The notes under the pieces were generated by a model. That model was not told where the DNA came from, ran no database searches, and worked only from the letters and a program-made list of their open reading frames with translations. From assembly GCA_023374045.1 (NCBI GenBank), contig CM041777.1, forward strand, positions 110,511,588-110,575,587: a DNA stretch of 64,000 bases, read 5' to 3'. Below, piece by piece: positions 1 through 10,318 of this stretch (positions are counted from its first letter, which is position 1; the number at the start of each line of letters is the position of its first letter). Made by a program: the position numbers and the translations under genes. This stretch comes from Limonium bicolor. Its lineage: Eukaryota; Streptophyta; Magnoliopsida; Caryophyllales; Plumbaginaceae.

Positions 1-439
1 TGGCGACACTGGCGCCGTCGAAGTTTCTGTTGATCAATTCCACTTCCCCATCAGCTATACCAACTTCCGCATCCTCACCATCTACCACCTCTACTATGCC
101 TTCTCCTTCCACACTCTCCTCTTCACCGCCTTCGACTACAACACCCGCTCCGACTGCATGCGCCTCGCCTCCACAAACTAGTTCTGTCCTTGCTACATCA
201 CCACCTTCCACCGCCGTATCTCCCCCTTTGCCTGCATCTGGAAGCACCACATCGCCTCCACCTCCTTTTAGTTTTTCTTCGTCATCGACCCCTCCTCCTC
301 CTCGGTCTTCTTGCTCTTCAAGCTAGTTATAATCTCCTCCACCACCGTATTCATCTTTCTCATCTCATTCACCGACACTTCCGCCAAGATCCTCTTCCTT
401 TTCAACATCTAGTTCTTCTACTGGTGTGTATACTAGGAT

Positions 440-1552
440 TAAGGCTATTAATCTTGACACGAACCTGAAATCTGACCCGAAACCGACACGCTTAAACATG
501 GGTTTAGATTGTAAAATTTAACCCGAAAAAAATTTCGGGTCACATTCAGGTTGGGTTGCTAAAACCCGGGCCGGTTTTGGGTTTGACTTGCCAACCCAAT
601 TTCAACCACAACTCGAAAACATTTTTTTTAAAGGGAAAATTACATCTCCCACCCATGACGTTTGGCGATATTACACACCCCACCCACGAGGTTTCAAAAA
701 TTACTTTGCCCACCCATGTGGTTTCCGCTATTTTACATCCAGCAACTTTCTAATATTTGATCAACTTGAAAGATGGTTAAATGTAGTCCAAAATTGATGA
801 AACTTTACATAGACAATGCTAAGGTGTTATATTTCGATCTAGCGTGAAATCTAAGTTTTTTAAGCTCATATGTGATTCGTGGGGCCCAATGAAACATGTG
901 ACATGTGAACGTATTTTCATTGGGTCTCACGGGTCATATATGACCTTAAAAACTTTGGATTTGGCATTGACAAAAATATAACACCTTAGCATCATCCATG
1001 TAAAGTTTTATTAATTTTGGACAACATTTAAGTCTAAGTCTTATTTAAGTTGATCAAATTTTAAAAAAGTTGTTAGACGTAAATAGAGGAAACCACATGG
1101 GTGGACAAAGTAATTTTTGAAACCTCATGGGTGGGGTGTGAAATTTCACCAAACGTCATAGGTAGGGGATGTAATTTTCCTTTTTTTAAAAAATAAAGTA
1201 TATATTGTTATAGGTATGCGTCATAACCTTAAATATATAAATCATGTAACCATTTATGGTTGATAGTTTTATATGCTATATTATGTTGTCTTAGTAATTT
1301 TGTGTAGAATTTGTACTGATAGTACAATATTTTAAATTTTTGGATTGATTTCTGGTTGATTTTGAGTCATCGGGTTGGTTTGGGTCGATTCAGGTTGATT
1401 TCAGGTCATCGGTTGGTTTCGGGTCGTCAGGTTGGTTTTGGGTTGACAAATCATAACTCGTTTTAGGTTCGGGTCGGTTTCAGGTTGAGGTGAAACATGA
1501 TCAGGTTGGGTTTGAAGTCAACCTGACCCAAAACCCGAAATTGACAACCCTT
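440..1552. mobile_element. hAT-like non-autonomous element in PERK fragment, copy 1
   Basis: The ends are imperfect inverted repeats: TAAGGCTATTAATCTTGAC on the left against AAGGGTTGTCAATTTCGGG read inward from the right. An 8-bp target duplication flanks it (ACTAGGAT at 432-439, ATTGGGAT at 1553-1560). The related copy at 36108 has ATTGGGAT exactly at its left border. The interior is full of GGTTCGGGTC / GACCCGAAAC type motifs near both ends. No transposase reading frame is visible. The 8-bp duplication and the ends point to the hAT superfamily. A second element (633-1180) is nested inside it. Confidence 0.75.
633..1180. mobile_element. Nested foldback MITE (MULE-type?)
   Basis: This segment is absent from the otherwise matching copy at 36108-37610, which marks it as an insertion. 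The outer ~100 bp on each side are inverted copies, beginning GGGAAAATTACATCTCCCAC. Both carry the motif CCCACCCATG, also as its complement. The flanks are T-rich (9-bp duplication possible but ambiguous within the T/A run). The core contains a second inverted repeat around AACTTTACATAGACAATGCT that is also found in a shorter element at 17397-17632. No coding capacity. Confidence 0.65.
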
Positions 1553-1779
1553 ATTGGGATGGTTGTAGGGATCACGATTGGATGTGTGGTCATTCTGGCA
1601 ATACTGAGTTTCCCTATGGCTTATTAGTTGATTTCGATTTACTGATCTGATTTACTCTAAAAAAAATTCAACTATTTTGTGGTTGAATTGACTACTTGTT
1701 TTGAATAATTATTTAGTTTCTTGTTGCAGTACGTGTGGGAATAGATAAAATACCCGTCGCCACACAAGAAGGTCACTTA

Positions 1780-2547
1780 GAGCATGATTATCAATGATTC
1801 TAATGGGTTCTTAAGTAAAAAAAATAAATAAGAAAATATGAGGTGGGAGAGAGAGGGATAAGAACTTGAATTTTAGGTTGTTAGAGAAGAACTTTTTAAG
1901 AACCCACAAATGGGACTCACTATTTCTCTCCTTTAATTATAATATGTCAAATATAAATAATTAAACTATATATATTTTAAATATTAACATTTTTAAAATA
2001 AATGATATAAATAAACTAAATATATCAAAATTCTTAAAATCTCATTCTCTACAAAATGAGATCAATATTGAATATGTTTTTCATATTTTTAATATATATT
2101 TACTTTAGGTAAATTAATACGTATTATTTGTATTTTAGTAACATCAAAATAATATTAAAATATATTTGAAAATATATATGTGAGAATGTATTAATGTCAA
2201 AATTCATTATAATATTTTAATCTTAAATATCGAATGAAAATAATAAAAAATTACATCAATAATATATATGAATAAATAACTTTAATCATACATAAAATAT
2301 TAAATTAAGATTATTTATGTATTATCGAAAATAGTAGTAATAATAATTAATGATTAATATTTGTATTCTTATAATAATTAATAAGTAAAAATATAATGAT
2401 ATGGTAAATAGAGGGAGTTTAAAACCAAATGATGGGTTCTCTAATGTTAGTAAAAAATAGATATGGTTCTTAAAATGATGTGGCGCTAAAAGAAATAGGA
2501 AAGAGAGTGTTAAGAACCCAAAGTAGGATTCTTTGATAATCTTGCTC
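1780..2547. mobile_element. PIF/Harbinger-like MITE
   Basis: The terminal inverted repeats are GAGCATGATTATCAATGATT on the left and GAGCAAGATTATCAAAGAAT inward from the right. TTA target duplications lie at 1777-1779 and 2548-2550. The matching sequence at 37840 has an empty TTA site, which confirms the insertion. The interior is about 75-80% AT with no meaningful ORF. The 3-bp TTA duplication is the usual signature of PIF/Harbinger elements and Tourist MITEs. Confidence 0.8.
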
Positions 2548-3015
2548 TTACAAAGTGCGTTCAAAATAACTAAAAGGGAATTTTCATGAGATGCCCCTGA
2601 GGTTTGACCGAATTTCACCAAATACCCCTACCTTTTCAGAATTACTATGAGTTACCCCTGAGATTTAGTTTTTAATACCAGATACCCTTCCGTCTATTTT
2701 CTCAGTAAACGTCCGTTAACTTTTTCAATTTCTTCCCATTTTACCCTTAATCCAATTTTTCATGAGATACCCCCACATATTTGTAACGGCTACTTTCACA
2801 CACAGATACCCTTGCATGTTTCAAATGGCTAGTTTCACCCAGATACCCCTGTAACGGGTACTTTCACCAGATACCCCTGTAACGGGTACTTTCACCCAGA
2901 TACCCCTGTAACGGGTATTTTCACCAGACACCCCTGCAACATAAAACAGCTAGTTCTGGCCTATAAAATCAGAAAAAACATAACATTTTGACATTATAGT
3001 TTTCATAATGTGACA

Positions 3016-3315
3016 ATGTCTTCCTCACAATCAAGTTACTCGGTCACTACTGTTGCTGAAGGTAGAAGATGCAATTGTGGAAGAGAAGCTGAAGTCCTTG
3101 TTTCAAGAAAAAAACACTTCATCCGGAAGAATGTACTACAAATGCTTACATTGCAATAGACGGATAGATTGGGCAAAACCACAACTAATCAACAGATTCC
3201 AATGACACAACAACATTATATCCCCAATCAACAGAGCTTAGAAGTAGTGCAACATGAGCTGATGAAGATCAAGGAGGAAGTGAAGGACTTGAAGATGCAA
3301 AGTTCAATGGGGTGA
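3016..3315 (+). pseudogene. Captured GRF-type zinc-finger gene fragment, left arm
   Basis: From an ATG at 3016 the sequence reads MSSSQSSYSVTTVAEG, then a CNCGREAEV start of a zinc finger. After a 1-nt frame change in an A run near 3108-3114 it reads SSGRMYYKCLHCNRRIDW, then a stop at 3203-3205. The CxC...GR.YYKC..C...W layout matches plant GRF-type zinc fingers. A second frame from 3202 to 3315 gives a short charged segment (MKIKEEVKDLKMQSS) like the coiled-coil tail that follows the finger in these proteins. It is probably a transduplicated host gene piece, not a functional gene. The parent gene is not in the window. Confidence 0.6.
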
Positions 3316-3382
3316 GGGTAGGAGTATTTATATGCATATTCTATGTATTGTTGCTGCTGAAAATGTAACCAAATGTTAGAAA

Positions 3383-3667
3383 TGTATTGTTGCTGCTGAA
3401 AATGTAACCAAATGGCACAACAACATTATATCCCCAACCAACAGAGCTTAGAAGCAGTGCAACATGAGCTGATGAAGATCAAGGAGGAAGTGAAGGACTT
3501 GAAGATGCAAAGTTCAATGGGGGGGGGGGGGTAGGAGTATTTATAAGCTGAAATATTAGTTGCTGGAACTATGTAAATGCACTAGCTTAATGTGTAAGCT
3601 GCTGCAACTTTGTGAAATAATCAAGCTCAAAAGTAACAGCTTTATTATACTTCTGATTTTTTTTACA
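3383..3667. repeat. Pack-MULE spacer with a second direct copy of the coiled-coil exon
   Basis: The unpaired centre of the palindrome repeats in direct orientation the left-arm segment from the AACAACATTATATCCCC stretch to AAGTTCAATGGGG (about 3415-3520). It ends in a run of 13 G (3519-3531). The spacer therefore arose by a further partial duplication of arm sequence, not from unrelated filler. Confidence 0.65.
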
Positions 3668-3741
3668 TTTCTAACATTTGGTTACATTTTTAGCAGCAAC
3701 AATACATAGACTATGCATATAAATACTCCTACCCTCACCCC

Positions 3742-4033
3742 CCATTGAACTTTGCATCTTCAAGTCCTTCACTTCCACCTTGATCTTCATCAGCTCATGT
3801 TGCACTGCTTCTAAGCTCTGTTGGTTGGGATATAATGTTGTTGTGCCATTGGAATTTGTTGATTAGTTGTGGTTTTACCCAATCTATCAGTCTATTGCAA
3901 TGTAAGCATTTGTAGTACATTCTTCCGGATGAAGTGTTTTTTTCTTGAAACAAGGACTTCAGCTTCTCTTCCACAATTACATCTTCTACCTTCAGCAACA
4001 GTAGTGACCGAGTAACTTGATTGTGAGGAAGAC
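3742..4033 (-). pseudogene. Captured GRF zinc-finger fragment, right arm
   Basis: This is the inverted copy of the left-arm fragment, read on the minus strand from about 4033 down to 3742. The same finger signature is present (SSGRMYYKCLHCNRLIDW). The ATG of the left arm is replaced by AAG here, so the start is lost. The two arms differ by scattered substitutions only, which indicates a young inverted duplication or recent conversion between arms. Confidence 0.55.
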
Positions 4034-4475
4034 TTTGTCACATTATGAAAACTATAATGTCAAAATGTTGTGTTTTTTCTTATTTTATAGGCCAGAACTA
4101 GCTGTTTTATGTTGCAGGGGTGTCTGGTGAAAATACCCGTTACAGGGCTATCTGGTGAAAGTACCCGTTACAGGGGTATCTGGTGAAAGTACCTGTTACA
4201 GGGGTATCTGGTGAAACTAGCCATTTGAAACATGCAAGGGTATCTGTGAAGTAGTCATTACAAATATGTGGGGGTATCTCATGAAAATTGGATTAAGGGT
4301 AAAATGGGAAGACGTGGAAAAAGTTAACGGACGTTTACTGAGAAAATAGACGGAAGGTATCTCGTATTAAAAACTAAATCTCAGGGGTATCTCATAGTAA
4401 TTCTGAAAAGGTAGGGGTATTTGGTGAAATTCGGTCAAACCTCAGGGGCATCTCATGAAAATTCCCTAACTAAAA

Positions 4476-5165
4476 TAGTCATAAACATATAAAATAAAGC
4501 CATAATTATAAAAGTAGTTCGTATTAATCATTTAACACAATTTTCAACTACACAATAGAACAATAATTAAAAAGGGAAAGACACAAATGCTTACAAATTA
4601 AGAGAAGAGTCGTAACAAAAGACAAAGCAAGATGTAGTTCTCTAGCGGTGGTACGCTCCCTTATAGGCTATGTTTGCCTTTGGCATATTTGATAGTATAT
4701 TTATGGTATAAATGGGTGGGTCCGGTGTGGGTCCCATGTAGGTCCTACGTTATACTCCAATAATATATTGCCACATATAAAATAGTTGTAAAATAACCAG
4801 ACCAAAACAGCCGCAAAACATCCATGCCGAACAGAGCCACATATCTCCTCTCTCTTTTGTTTGTTTTTTTCTTTAGCCCCACAACCATAAGTTTTCTCTC
4901 CCAATTCACCATTCTCCTTTTCTGGCGGGGGTATGGCTTTCTCTTTTGATTTTGGGTTTTGTCCATGGTAATTGACTGGTGAGTGTTGACGTTTGATTCC
5001 TTCCTAAAGAAGTTGAATAAACTGAAACTTGGATTGACGTTTGGTTCCTTGCAGCAGAAGCTGGATAGATTTGTCTATTTAAAGGCTTCAGGCGAAAAGA
5101 TGACCCAATTTCGGAAAGTGCATGCTGAAGCAGCTACTCATCCGATTGTGGATGACATCTAGGGA
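4476..5165 (+). other. Gene-like remnant shared by both duplication copies
   Basis: This segment pairs with 37860-39595 apart from insertions in the second copy. It includes a C/T-rich stretch (4840-4960). After a TTGCAG acceptor-like site near 5050 there is an open stretch reading DRFVYLKASGEKMTQFRK and ending IVDDI-stop at 5163. In copy 2 the same stretch has different stops and substitutions. It looks like an exon of a host gene caught in the duplication. I do not recognise the protein. Confidence 0.35.
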
Positions 5166-5243
5166 TTAAGTAGGGACTATTTCATCAATTTCAATTCTAT
5201 TATTTTAATAGTTAAAATTTACATGTTATCTTTATGATAGTTG

Positions 5244-5391
5244 TGTTAGAAATGAGAGAACAGGGAAAGAGTAAGTAATCAGATTTTCATTCACCTCACA
5301 ACTGAGTACAATGGTCTCTATTTATAGAGAGAAAGAGATAACCCAAAGGGGTAATATGGACATTCACTAAATATATATAATATATATAACA
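5244..5391 (-). repeat. Copia 3' LTR (left)
   Basis: 148-bp LTR with TG...CA ends. It holds a TATTTATA box-like element (about 5318-5325) and an AT-rich end. It is nearly identical to 10908-11044. Confidence 0.9.
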
Positions 5392-5517
5392 CTCCCCCTT
5401 GAATGTCCGATATTGATTGCCTGCCTCGTAAAAACCTTGCTTGGAAAAACCCAGTGGGATAAAAACCAAGACTAAGGAAAAAAGAGTGCATTATAAGTTC
5501 TCCCCATGAACTAAACT

Positions 5518-6100
5518 TCACTTCAAATCCCTAAATCTACATAGCCCAATCTTGCGTATTAACTTTTCGAAAGTTGAAGTTGGAAGTGACTTGGTGAATA
5601 TATCTGCCAAATTCTCGCTTGAACGGATTTGTTGTATATCAATTTCTCCATTCTTTTGAAGCTCATGGGTGTAGAAAAACTTAGGAGATATGTGCTTCAT
5701 TCTATATCCTTTGATGTACCCGTCTCTCATCTGGGCTATACAGGCAGCATTGTCTTCATATAATATCGTGGGAATTTTCTGATCAAAAGATAGGTCACAC
5801 TTCTCTTGTACATGTTGGATCATGGACCTCAACCAAACACATTCTCACTGGCTTCGTGTATCGCTAGAATTTCAGCATGATTAGAGGAGGTGACGACACT
5901 CGTTTGCTTCATAGACTTCCATGATATGGCCGTACCTCCATGAGTAAATACATAACCTGTTTGTGACCTTGCATTGTGAGGATCAGATAGGTAGCCAGCA
6001 TCGCATAACCTACTAGACCAAACTTAGGTGTCCTTGGAAAGAATAACCCCATATCCATTGTACCTCGAAGATAACGGAGTACATGCTTACGCCATTCCAA
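5518..6100 (-). pseudogene. Copia RNase H domain, broken
   Basis: The minus-strand frame 5518-5832 contains ILYEDNAACIAQM, MKHISPKFFYTHEL and SENLADIFTKSLP, which are hallmarks of the Copia RNase H C-terminus. The upstream part (LRYLRGTMDMGLFF, about 6040-6085) is in another frame, so at least one frameshift separates it from the RT and another from the C-terminal part. Confidence 0.85.
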
Positions 6101-7503
6101 TGTCTTTTTGTAGGAGCAGAGCTATATCTTGCTAATAGATTTATAGAGAATGCTATATCAGGTCGAGTATAACTCGCCAAGTACGTCAATGCTCCAATAG
6201 CACTTAGATATGGGACTTCAGGACCAAGTAAGTCTTTGTCACTTTCACGGGGTCTAAATGGGTCCTTGTTTACATCTAGGGACCTAACAACCATTGGGGA
6301 GCTCAATGGATGAACATGATCCATATAAAATCTTTTCAACACCTTTGTAATATATTGAGTCTGGTGTAGGAATACCCCACTTGGTGAATGCTCAAGTTGC
6401 AGTCCTAGGCAGAATTTTGTCTTACCAAGATCTTTCATTTCAAATTCTGACTTTAAACATTCAACAGCTTGTTGAAGTTCTACAGATGTTCCAATTATGT
6501 TGAGGTCATCAACATAGACTGCAATTATGACAATCCCATATCCACTTTTCCTTATGAATATACAGGGACAAATTGAGTCATTCTTATAGCCTTTCTTAAG
6601 TAAGAAGTCGCTAAGGCAATTATACCACATACGGCCCGACTGCTTTAGTCCATAGAGGGATTTATTCAATTTAATAGAAAACTTTTCTCTAGAGCTTGAT
6701 TTAAATGCTTCAGGCAATTTAAATCCCTCTGGTAGCCTCATATAAATGTCGTTATCAAGCGATCCATATAGATAGGCTGTAACCACATCCATTAAACGAA
6801 ACTCAAGATTTTCTTGGACTGCCAAACTAATTAAGTATCTAAAACTAGTGGCATCCATAACTGGGGAATAAGTTTCTTCATAGTCAATACCAGGTCTTTA
6901 ACTAAAACCTTGTGCAACTAGATGAGCTTTGTATCTCACAATTTCATTTTGCTCGTTTCTTTTTCGCACAAACACCCATTTATAACCAACTGGTTTTATC
7001 TTACTGGGTGTGTGGACCACTGGTCCAAAAACCTCACGTTTTTTAAGTGAGTTTAATTCTGCTTCAATAGCATCTTTCCATTTTGGCCAATCATTTCTTT
7101 GTCTGCACTCTTCAACAGACTTTGGTTCATGATCCTCTTCATTATTCATAACTTGTAGCGCTACCTTATATGCAAAAATTTCATCGACGTCAATTTCATG
7201 TCGGTTCCATCGAATTCCAGTCATGACATAGTTGATCGAGATCTCTTCATTATCAATATTTGTTTCAGGTACCTGATTTTTCTGCATTTTTGCAACTGTC
7301 ATGTCTACAGACTCTTCAAGAGTCTCACCCTTTTCACTTAGACCATCTTTAATGTATGCTCCCTTTCGTTTTCGAGGGTTTTTATCTTTGGAACCAACTG
7401 GTCTACCACGTTTTATACGTGTGTTAGACTCATTTGCAACCTGTCCTCCATGGACATCAATTTTAGCGGGAGCATTTTTAGCTGGCACATACGATTGTGT
7501 CAC
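6013..7503 (-). pseudogene. Copia reverse transcriptase and integrase-RT linker, broken
   Basis: Frame 6013-6858 carries the RT core: EFRLMDVVTAYLYGSLD, LYGLKQSGRMWY and the catalytic YVDD (AVYVDDLNIIG). The preceding frame, 6898-7503, holds a basic linker (TRIKRGRPVGSKDKNPRKRK) and the RT N-terminal part KWKDAIEAELNSL...KPVGYKWVFV. A stop between 6858 and 6898 separates them where one continuous RT domain is expected. The active-site residues look intact but the frame does not. Confidence 0.88.
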
Positions 7504-8633
7504 CTAATTTAGGTCAGTAAATGTATCAGGCAATTGGTTTGCCAGCTTTTGGAGATTAATAATATGTTGAACATCTTGTTCACATTGCTTAGTGCGAGGA
7601 TCGTAATGTAGTAATGATGGTTCGTTCCATGTAATCTCCTTTACCAATTGCTTATTTTGTCCCCCTAATGATGGGAAATGTGACTCGTCAAAATGACAGT
7701 CAGCAAATCGAGCTGTAAACAAGTCCCCAGTTGTTGGCTCAAGATATCTAATTGTGGCAGATTCAAGCCCAACATATATTCCCATTCTTTTTTGAGACCC
7801 CATTTGGTTCTTTGTGGTGGAGGTATAGGAACATATACCGCACAACCGAAAATCCTAAGGTGAGAGATATTGGGTTCTTGACCCGTAACCATTTGTAATG
7901 GTGACAACTTATTATAGCTTGTTGGCCTGATGCGAATCAAGGTAGCTGCATGTAATATAGCATGTCCCCAAGCAGATACTGGGAGTTTTGATCTCATTAG
8001 TAACGGTCTTGCAATTAACTGTAGACGTTTGATCAAAGATTCTGCCAAACCATTTTGGGTATGCACATGAGCTACCGGATGTTCAATGGTTATTCCAATG
8101 GACATGCAATAGTCATTGAAGGCCTTGGAGGTAAATTCACCAGCATTATCCATACGTATGGATTTGATTTGATTATCAGGAAAATTGGCTCGCAATCGAA
8201 TCAGTTGAGCCAATAATCTTGCAAATGCCATATTGCAGGTTGATAATAAAGTAACATGTGACCATCTGGTTGATGCATCTATCAAAACCAGAAAATATCT
8301 CAATGGTCCACATGGTAGATGGATAGGTCCACATATATCACCCTGAATCCTATCGAGAAAAGCAATCGGCTTTATCTCGAGTTTAACTGGTGATGGCCTT
8401 ATAATTAGTTTTCCTTGAGAACAGGCAATACACGGAAAACTATTTAGCTGAAGAAACTTTTTGTTTTTCAACATATGACCACATGAATTTTCCATAATTC
8501 TTCGCATCATGATGGAACCAGGATGGCCTAACCGGTCATGCCATGTTTTGAAATCATCAAAATATTTCATTTTTTCAACAACATGTATTTTTGTTGTATT
8601 AATATACGCAGGGTACACCCAGAGAAATAGCAA
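7504..8633 (-). pseudogene. Copia GAG-pre-integrase and integrase, frameshifted
   Basis: Frame 7665-8633 reads TWHDRLGHPGSIMMRRIM (GAG-pre-integrase), a CxxC half finger (CIACSQGK) and the integrase core with LDRIQGDICGPI, SIRMDNAGEFTS and the glutamate region NGLAESLIKR, consistent with a D,D,E catalytic set. It shifts frame near 7790 into 7504-7845, which holds the integrase C-terminal part (KNQMGSQKRMGIYVGLES). A stop at about 7504 separates that from the linker. Confidence 0.88.
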
Positions 8634-8666
8634 CTAGCTTTTCCAACATTTGTCTCTTTCCAGCTA

Positions 8667-8981
8667 TCACTTTTGTGATGCCAATATATTCAACATTTCC
8701 ATCATTCCCCGTCTCAATGTGATACCCATTCCGCGTATATCAATGAAACTCAACAGGTTTCTTTGAGACGTGATGGAAAATAATGCATTTTCAATGCATA
8801 TTTTTGTTCCCTTAGGTAGAATAATAGTTGCTTTTCCGGACCCTTCAACAATACTCGTACTACCTGATATGGTAGTAACCTTTGGCGCATAATTTCGTAA
8901 ATAAGAAAAGTATTTCTTACTCTTAAGAATTGTGTGCGTTGCAGCACTATCAATAAGACATACGTCTTCACCATCCATCAA
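8667..8981 (-). pseudogene. Copia aspartic protease domain
   Basis: The minus-strand frame contains VCLIDSAATHTI, the Copia version of the DSGA protease active site with Ala in place of Gly, followed by a typical stretch ending QRNLLSFIDIRGMG. It begins directly where gag should end. No gag or CCHC knuckle is found upstream. The junction with the integrase (8633/8667) is out of frame. Confidence 0.75.
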
Positions 8982-9104
8982 TGAAATTCTTCAATCGTAA
9001 TTATTCTTACAATCTGTCATATAAATAAAATAAACAAATATTAGGAACGATCCTATAGGTATCGTTCTATGACATCATTTTAATATCAGAACTAAAAACT
9101 TTCC

Positions 9105-10318
9105 GGCACGATGCCTTTCTTTCTTTAAATAATACTAAAATTAAACTTAACAGGCATAATGCCCTATATAGCGATGTAATAATCATAGAGGTCAAAACTT
9201 GACATATGAACATACAATTATTATATTGTGTCGCTTAATTAGATTTTTTTTGAAGAGCTACTACCTAATAATTTTCGCTGGTGCTATATCATCATGATTC
9301 TTCATGAAGCATAATACAATGCTCATCTCGTACAAAAATAAATATATAAATACGACTGCATATGAATTAACCAGGTGTTATACCATCTTTTTTTTATGAG
9401 TGATCTACTCAATATCACTTCTTTTTCATATATTATAATATTTCTGGCGCAATGCCAATATCATTATATCAAAGTTTTCATGTGTGATACCTTTTATAGC
9501 ATATCAAAATTAAACTTTTAGGCACAATGCCCTTTACATTTCGGCAATGTTGGCCATTCTTAAACATTCTTGTCATAGGATAGACAGACATAGAAACAAT
9601 CATACATGTATCGTTTTCAGGACATCGCTTTTATATAGTATCAAAAGTTTTCCGGCGTAATGCCTTAGTGATTTACAAATTAAAATTCAACAGGCGCAAT
9701 GCCGTATGTAGTGAAGTAAGCATTATAAATAATAATAAATAAATAAAATTTGAACCATATATAAAAACAACTAAATAAATAATGCAGGATAAATGGAATA
9801 TTAAATAACAATAAAATCTGGCGCGATGCCTCACGTGATAAATAAATCTGGCACAATGCCACACGTGATGAATAAATCTGACACGATGCCTCACGTGATG
9901 AATAAATCTGGCACGATGCTCACGTGATAGGTATTTATGGCACAATGCCTCATGTGATACGTAATAAATAATGAAAGAAATAAACGAATGAATAAATAAA
10001 CTGAAACTGGATAAATTAAACACCACAAAATAACTGAAATAAACTTAACAATAAACAAAATCTGGCGCTATGCCTCACGTGATAAGTAAATCCGGCACGA
10101 TGCCTCACGAGATAAGTATTCTTGGCACAATGCCTCGTGTGATTTATATTCTTGGCACAATGCCTCACACGATACGTAGTAAAATAATGAAATAAATAAA
10201 TGAATGAATAAATAAAACGAAGACTAAATAAATTAAACATCATAGAAATAAATAAATTATTAACAATAAACAAGGTCCGGCATATGCCTCACGTGACAAA
10301 AAATTCTGGCGTGATGCC
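9105..10318. repeat. Motif array GGCRNNNTGCC with CACGTG in Copia leader
   Basis: Fourteen exact matches to GGCRNNNTGCC start at 9105, 9153, 9446, 9531, 9654, 9693, 9820, 9850, 9939, 10064, 10094, 10124, 10154 and 10308. Degenerate ones lie at 9880, 9910 and about 10279. The spacing is exactly 30 bp at 10064-10154 and 29-30 bp at 9820-9939, but loose before that. Six units are followed by CACGTG (9832, 9862, 9892, 9921, 10076, 10290), mostly within TCACGTGA. The rest is AT-rich spacer. It lies between the 5' LTR and the protease, in the place of gag. Confidence 0.85.

Larger units (their letters stand above)
1..1625 (+). pseudogene. PERK-like receptor kinase 5' fragment, copy 1 (broken)
   Basis: A Ser/Pro/Thr-rich coding-like stretch occupies 1-439, with runs of PPPS, SSPP and STTTP. 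It is followed after a transposon by 1553-1625, which reads as a hydrophobic helix (GMVVGITIGCVVILAILSF). Together they resemble the extracellular proline-rich domain plus transmembrane segment of plant proline-rich extensin-like receptor kinases. The first base of the ATG lies just outside the window: position 1 is the T of ATGGCGAC. There are in-frame stops after CSSS near 324-332, and an 8-bp-target-duplicating insertion splits the fragment at 440-1552. No kinase domain is present. The second copy at 35671 has the same stops, so the fragment was dead before it was duplicated. The PERK assignment is inferred from composition and the helix; an extensin-like or AGP-like protein is possible. 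Confidence 0.55.
2576..4466. mobile_element. Palindromic Pack-MULE carrying a GRF zinc-finger gene fragment
   Basis: The element is one large inverted repeat. The left arm (2576 to about 3382) is mirrored by the right arm (about 3668 to 4466), separated by a spacer of about 285 bp. A perfect 9-bp target duplication, TAACTAAAA, lies at 2567-2575 and 4467-4475, and the empty site is visible in the copy at 37855-37870. The 9-bp duplication and long inverted ends identify a Mutator-like element. The terminal ~350 bp contain short repeats built on GATACCCCTG / TTTCACCAGA. Each arm encloses a gene fragment (see next entries). There is no transposase, so the element is non-autonomous. A transcript across it would fold into a hairpin of about 800 bp. 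Confidence 0.85.
1..5165. repeat. Segmental duplication, copy 1 (partner 35650-39595)
   Basis: Collinear similarity runs from the PERK-like start to the GTGGATGACATCT motif near 5150 (copy 2 near 39575-39590). It is interrupted only by insertions private to one copy: 633-1180, 1780-2547 and 2576-4466 in copy 1; about 36565-37600, 37929-38691 and 38816-39085 in copy 2. Copy 1 starts at or beyond the window edge. Confidence 0.85.

Noticed and set aside
30..326. Open frame of 98 codons at the window start as an intact Ser/Pro-rich gene
   Set aside because: The start codon lies outside the window, stops are shared with the other copy, and a transposon splits the exon. It is a pseudogene fragment.
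9820..10180. CRISPR-like array because of the regular 30-bp spacing
   Set aside because: The spacers are themselves similar and AT-rich, the genome is a plant, and the array lies in a retrotransposon leader.
9673..10273. Minus-strand frames rich in RHRARF and HHVRH as a His-rich gene
   Set aside because: They are translations of the 30-bp motif array; they have no conserved domain and break whenever the period changes.
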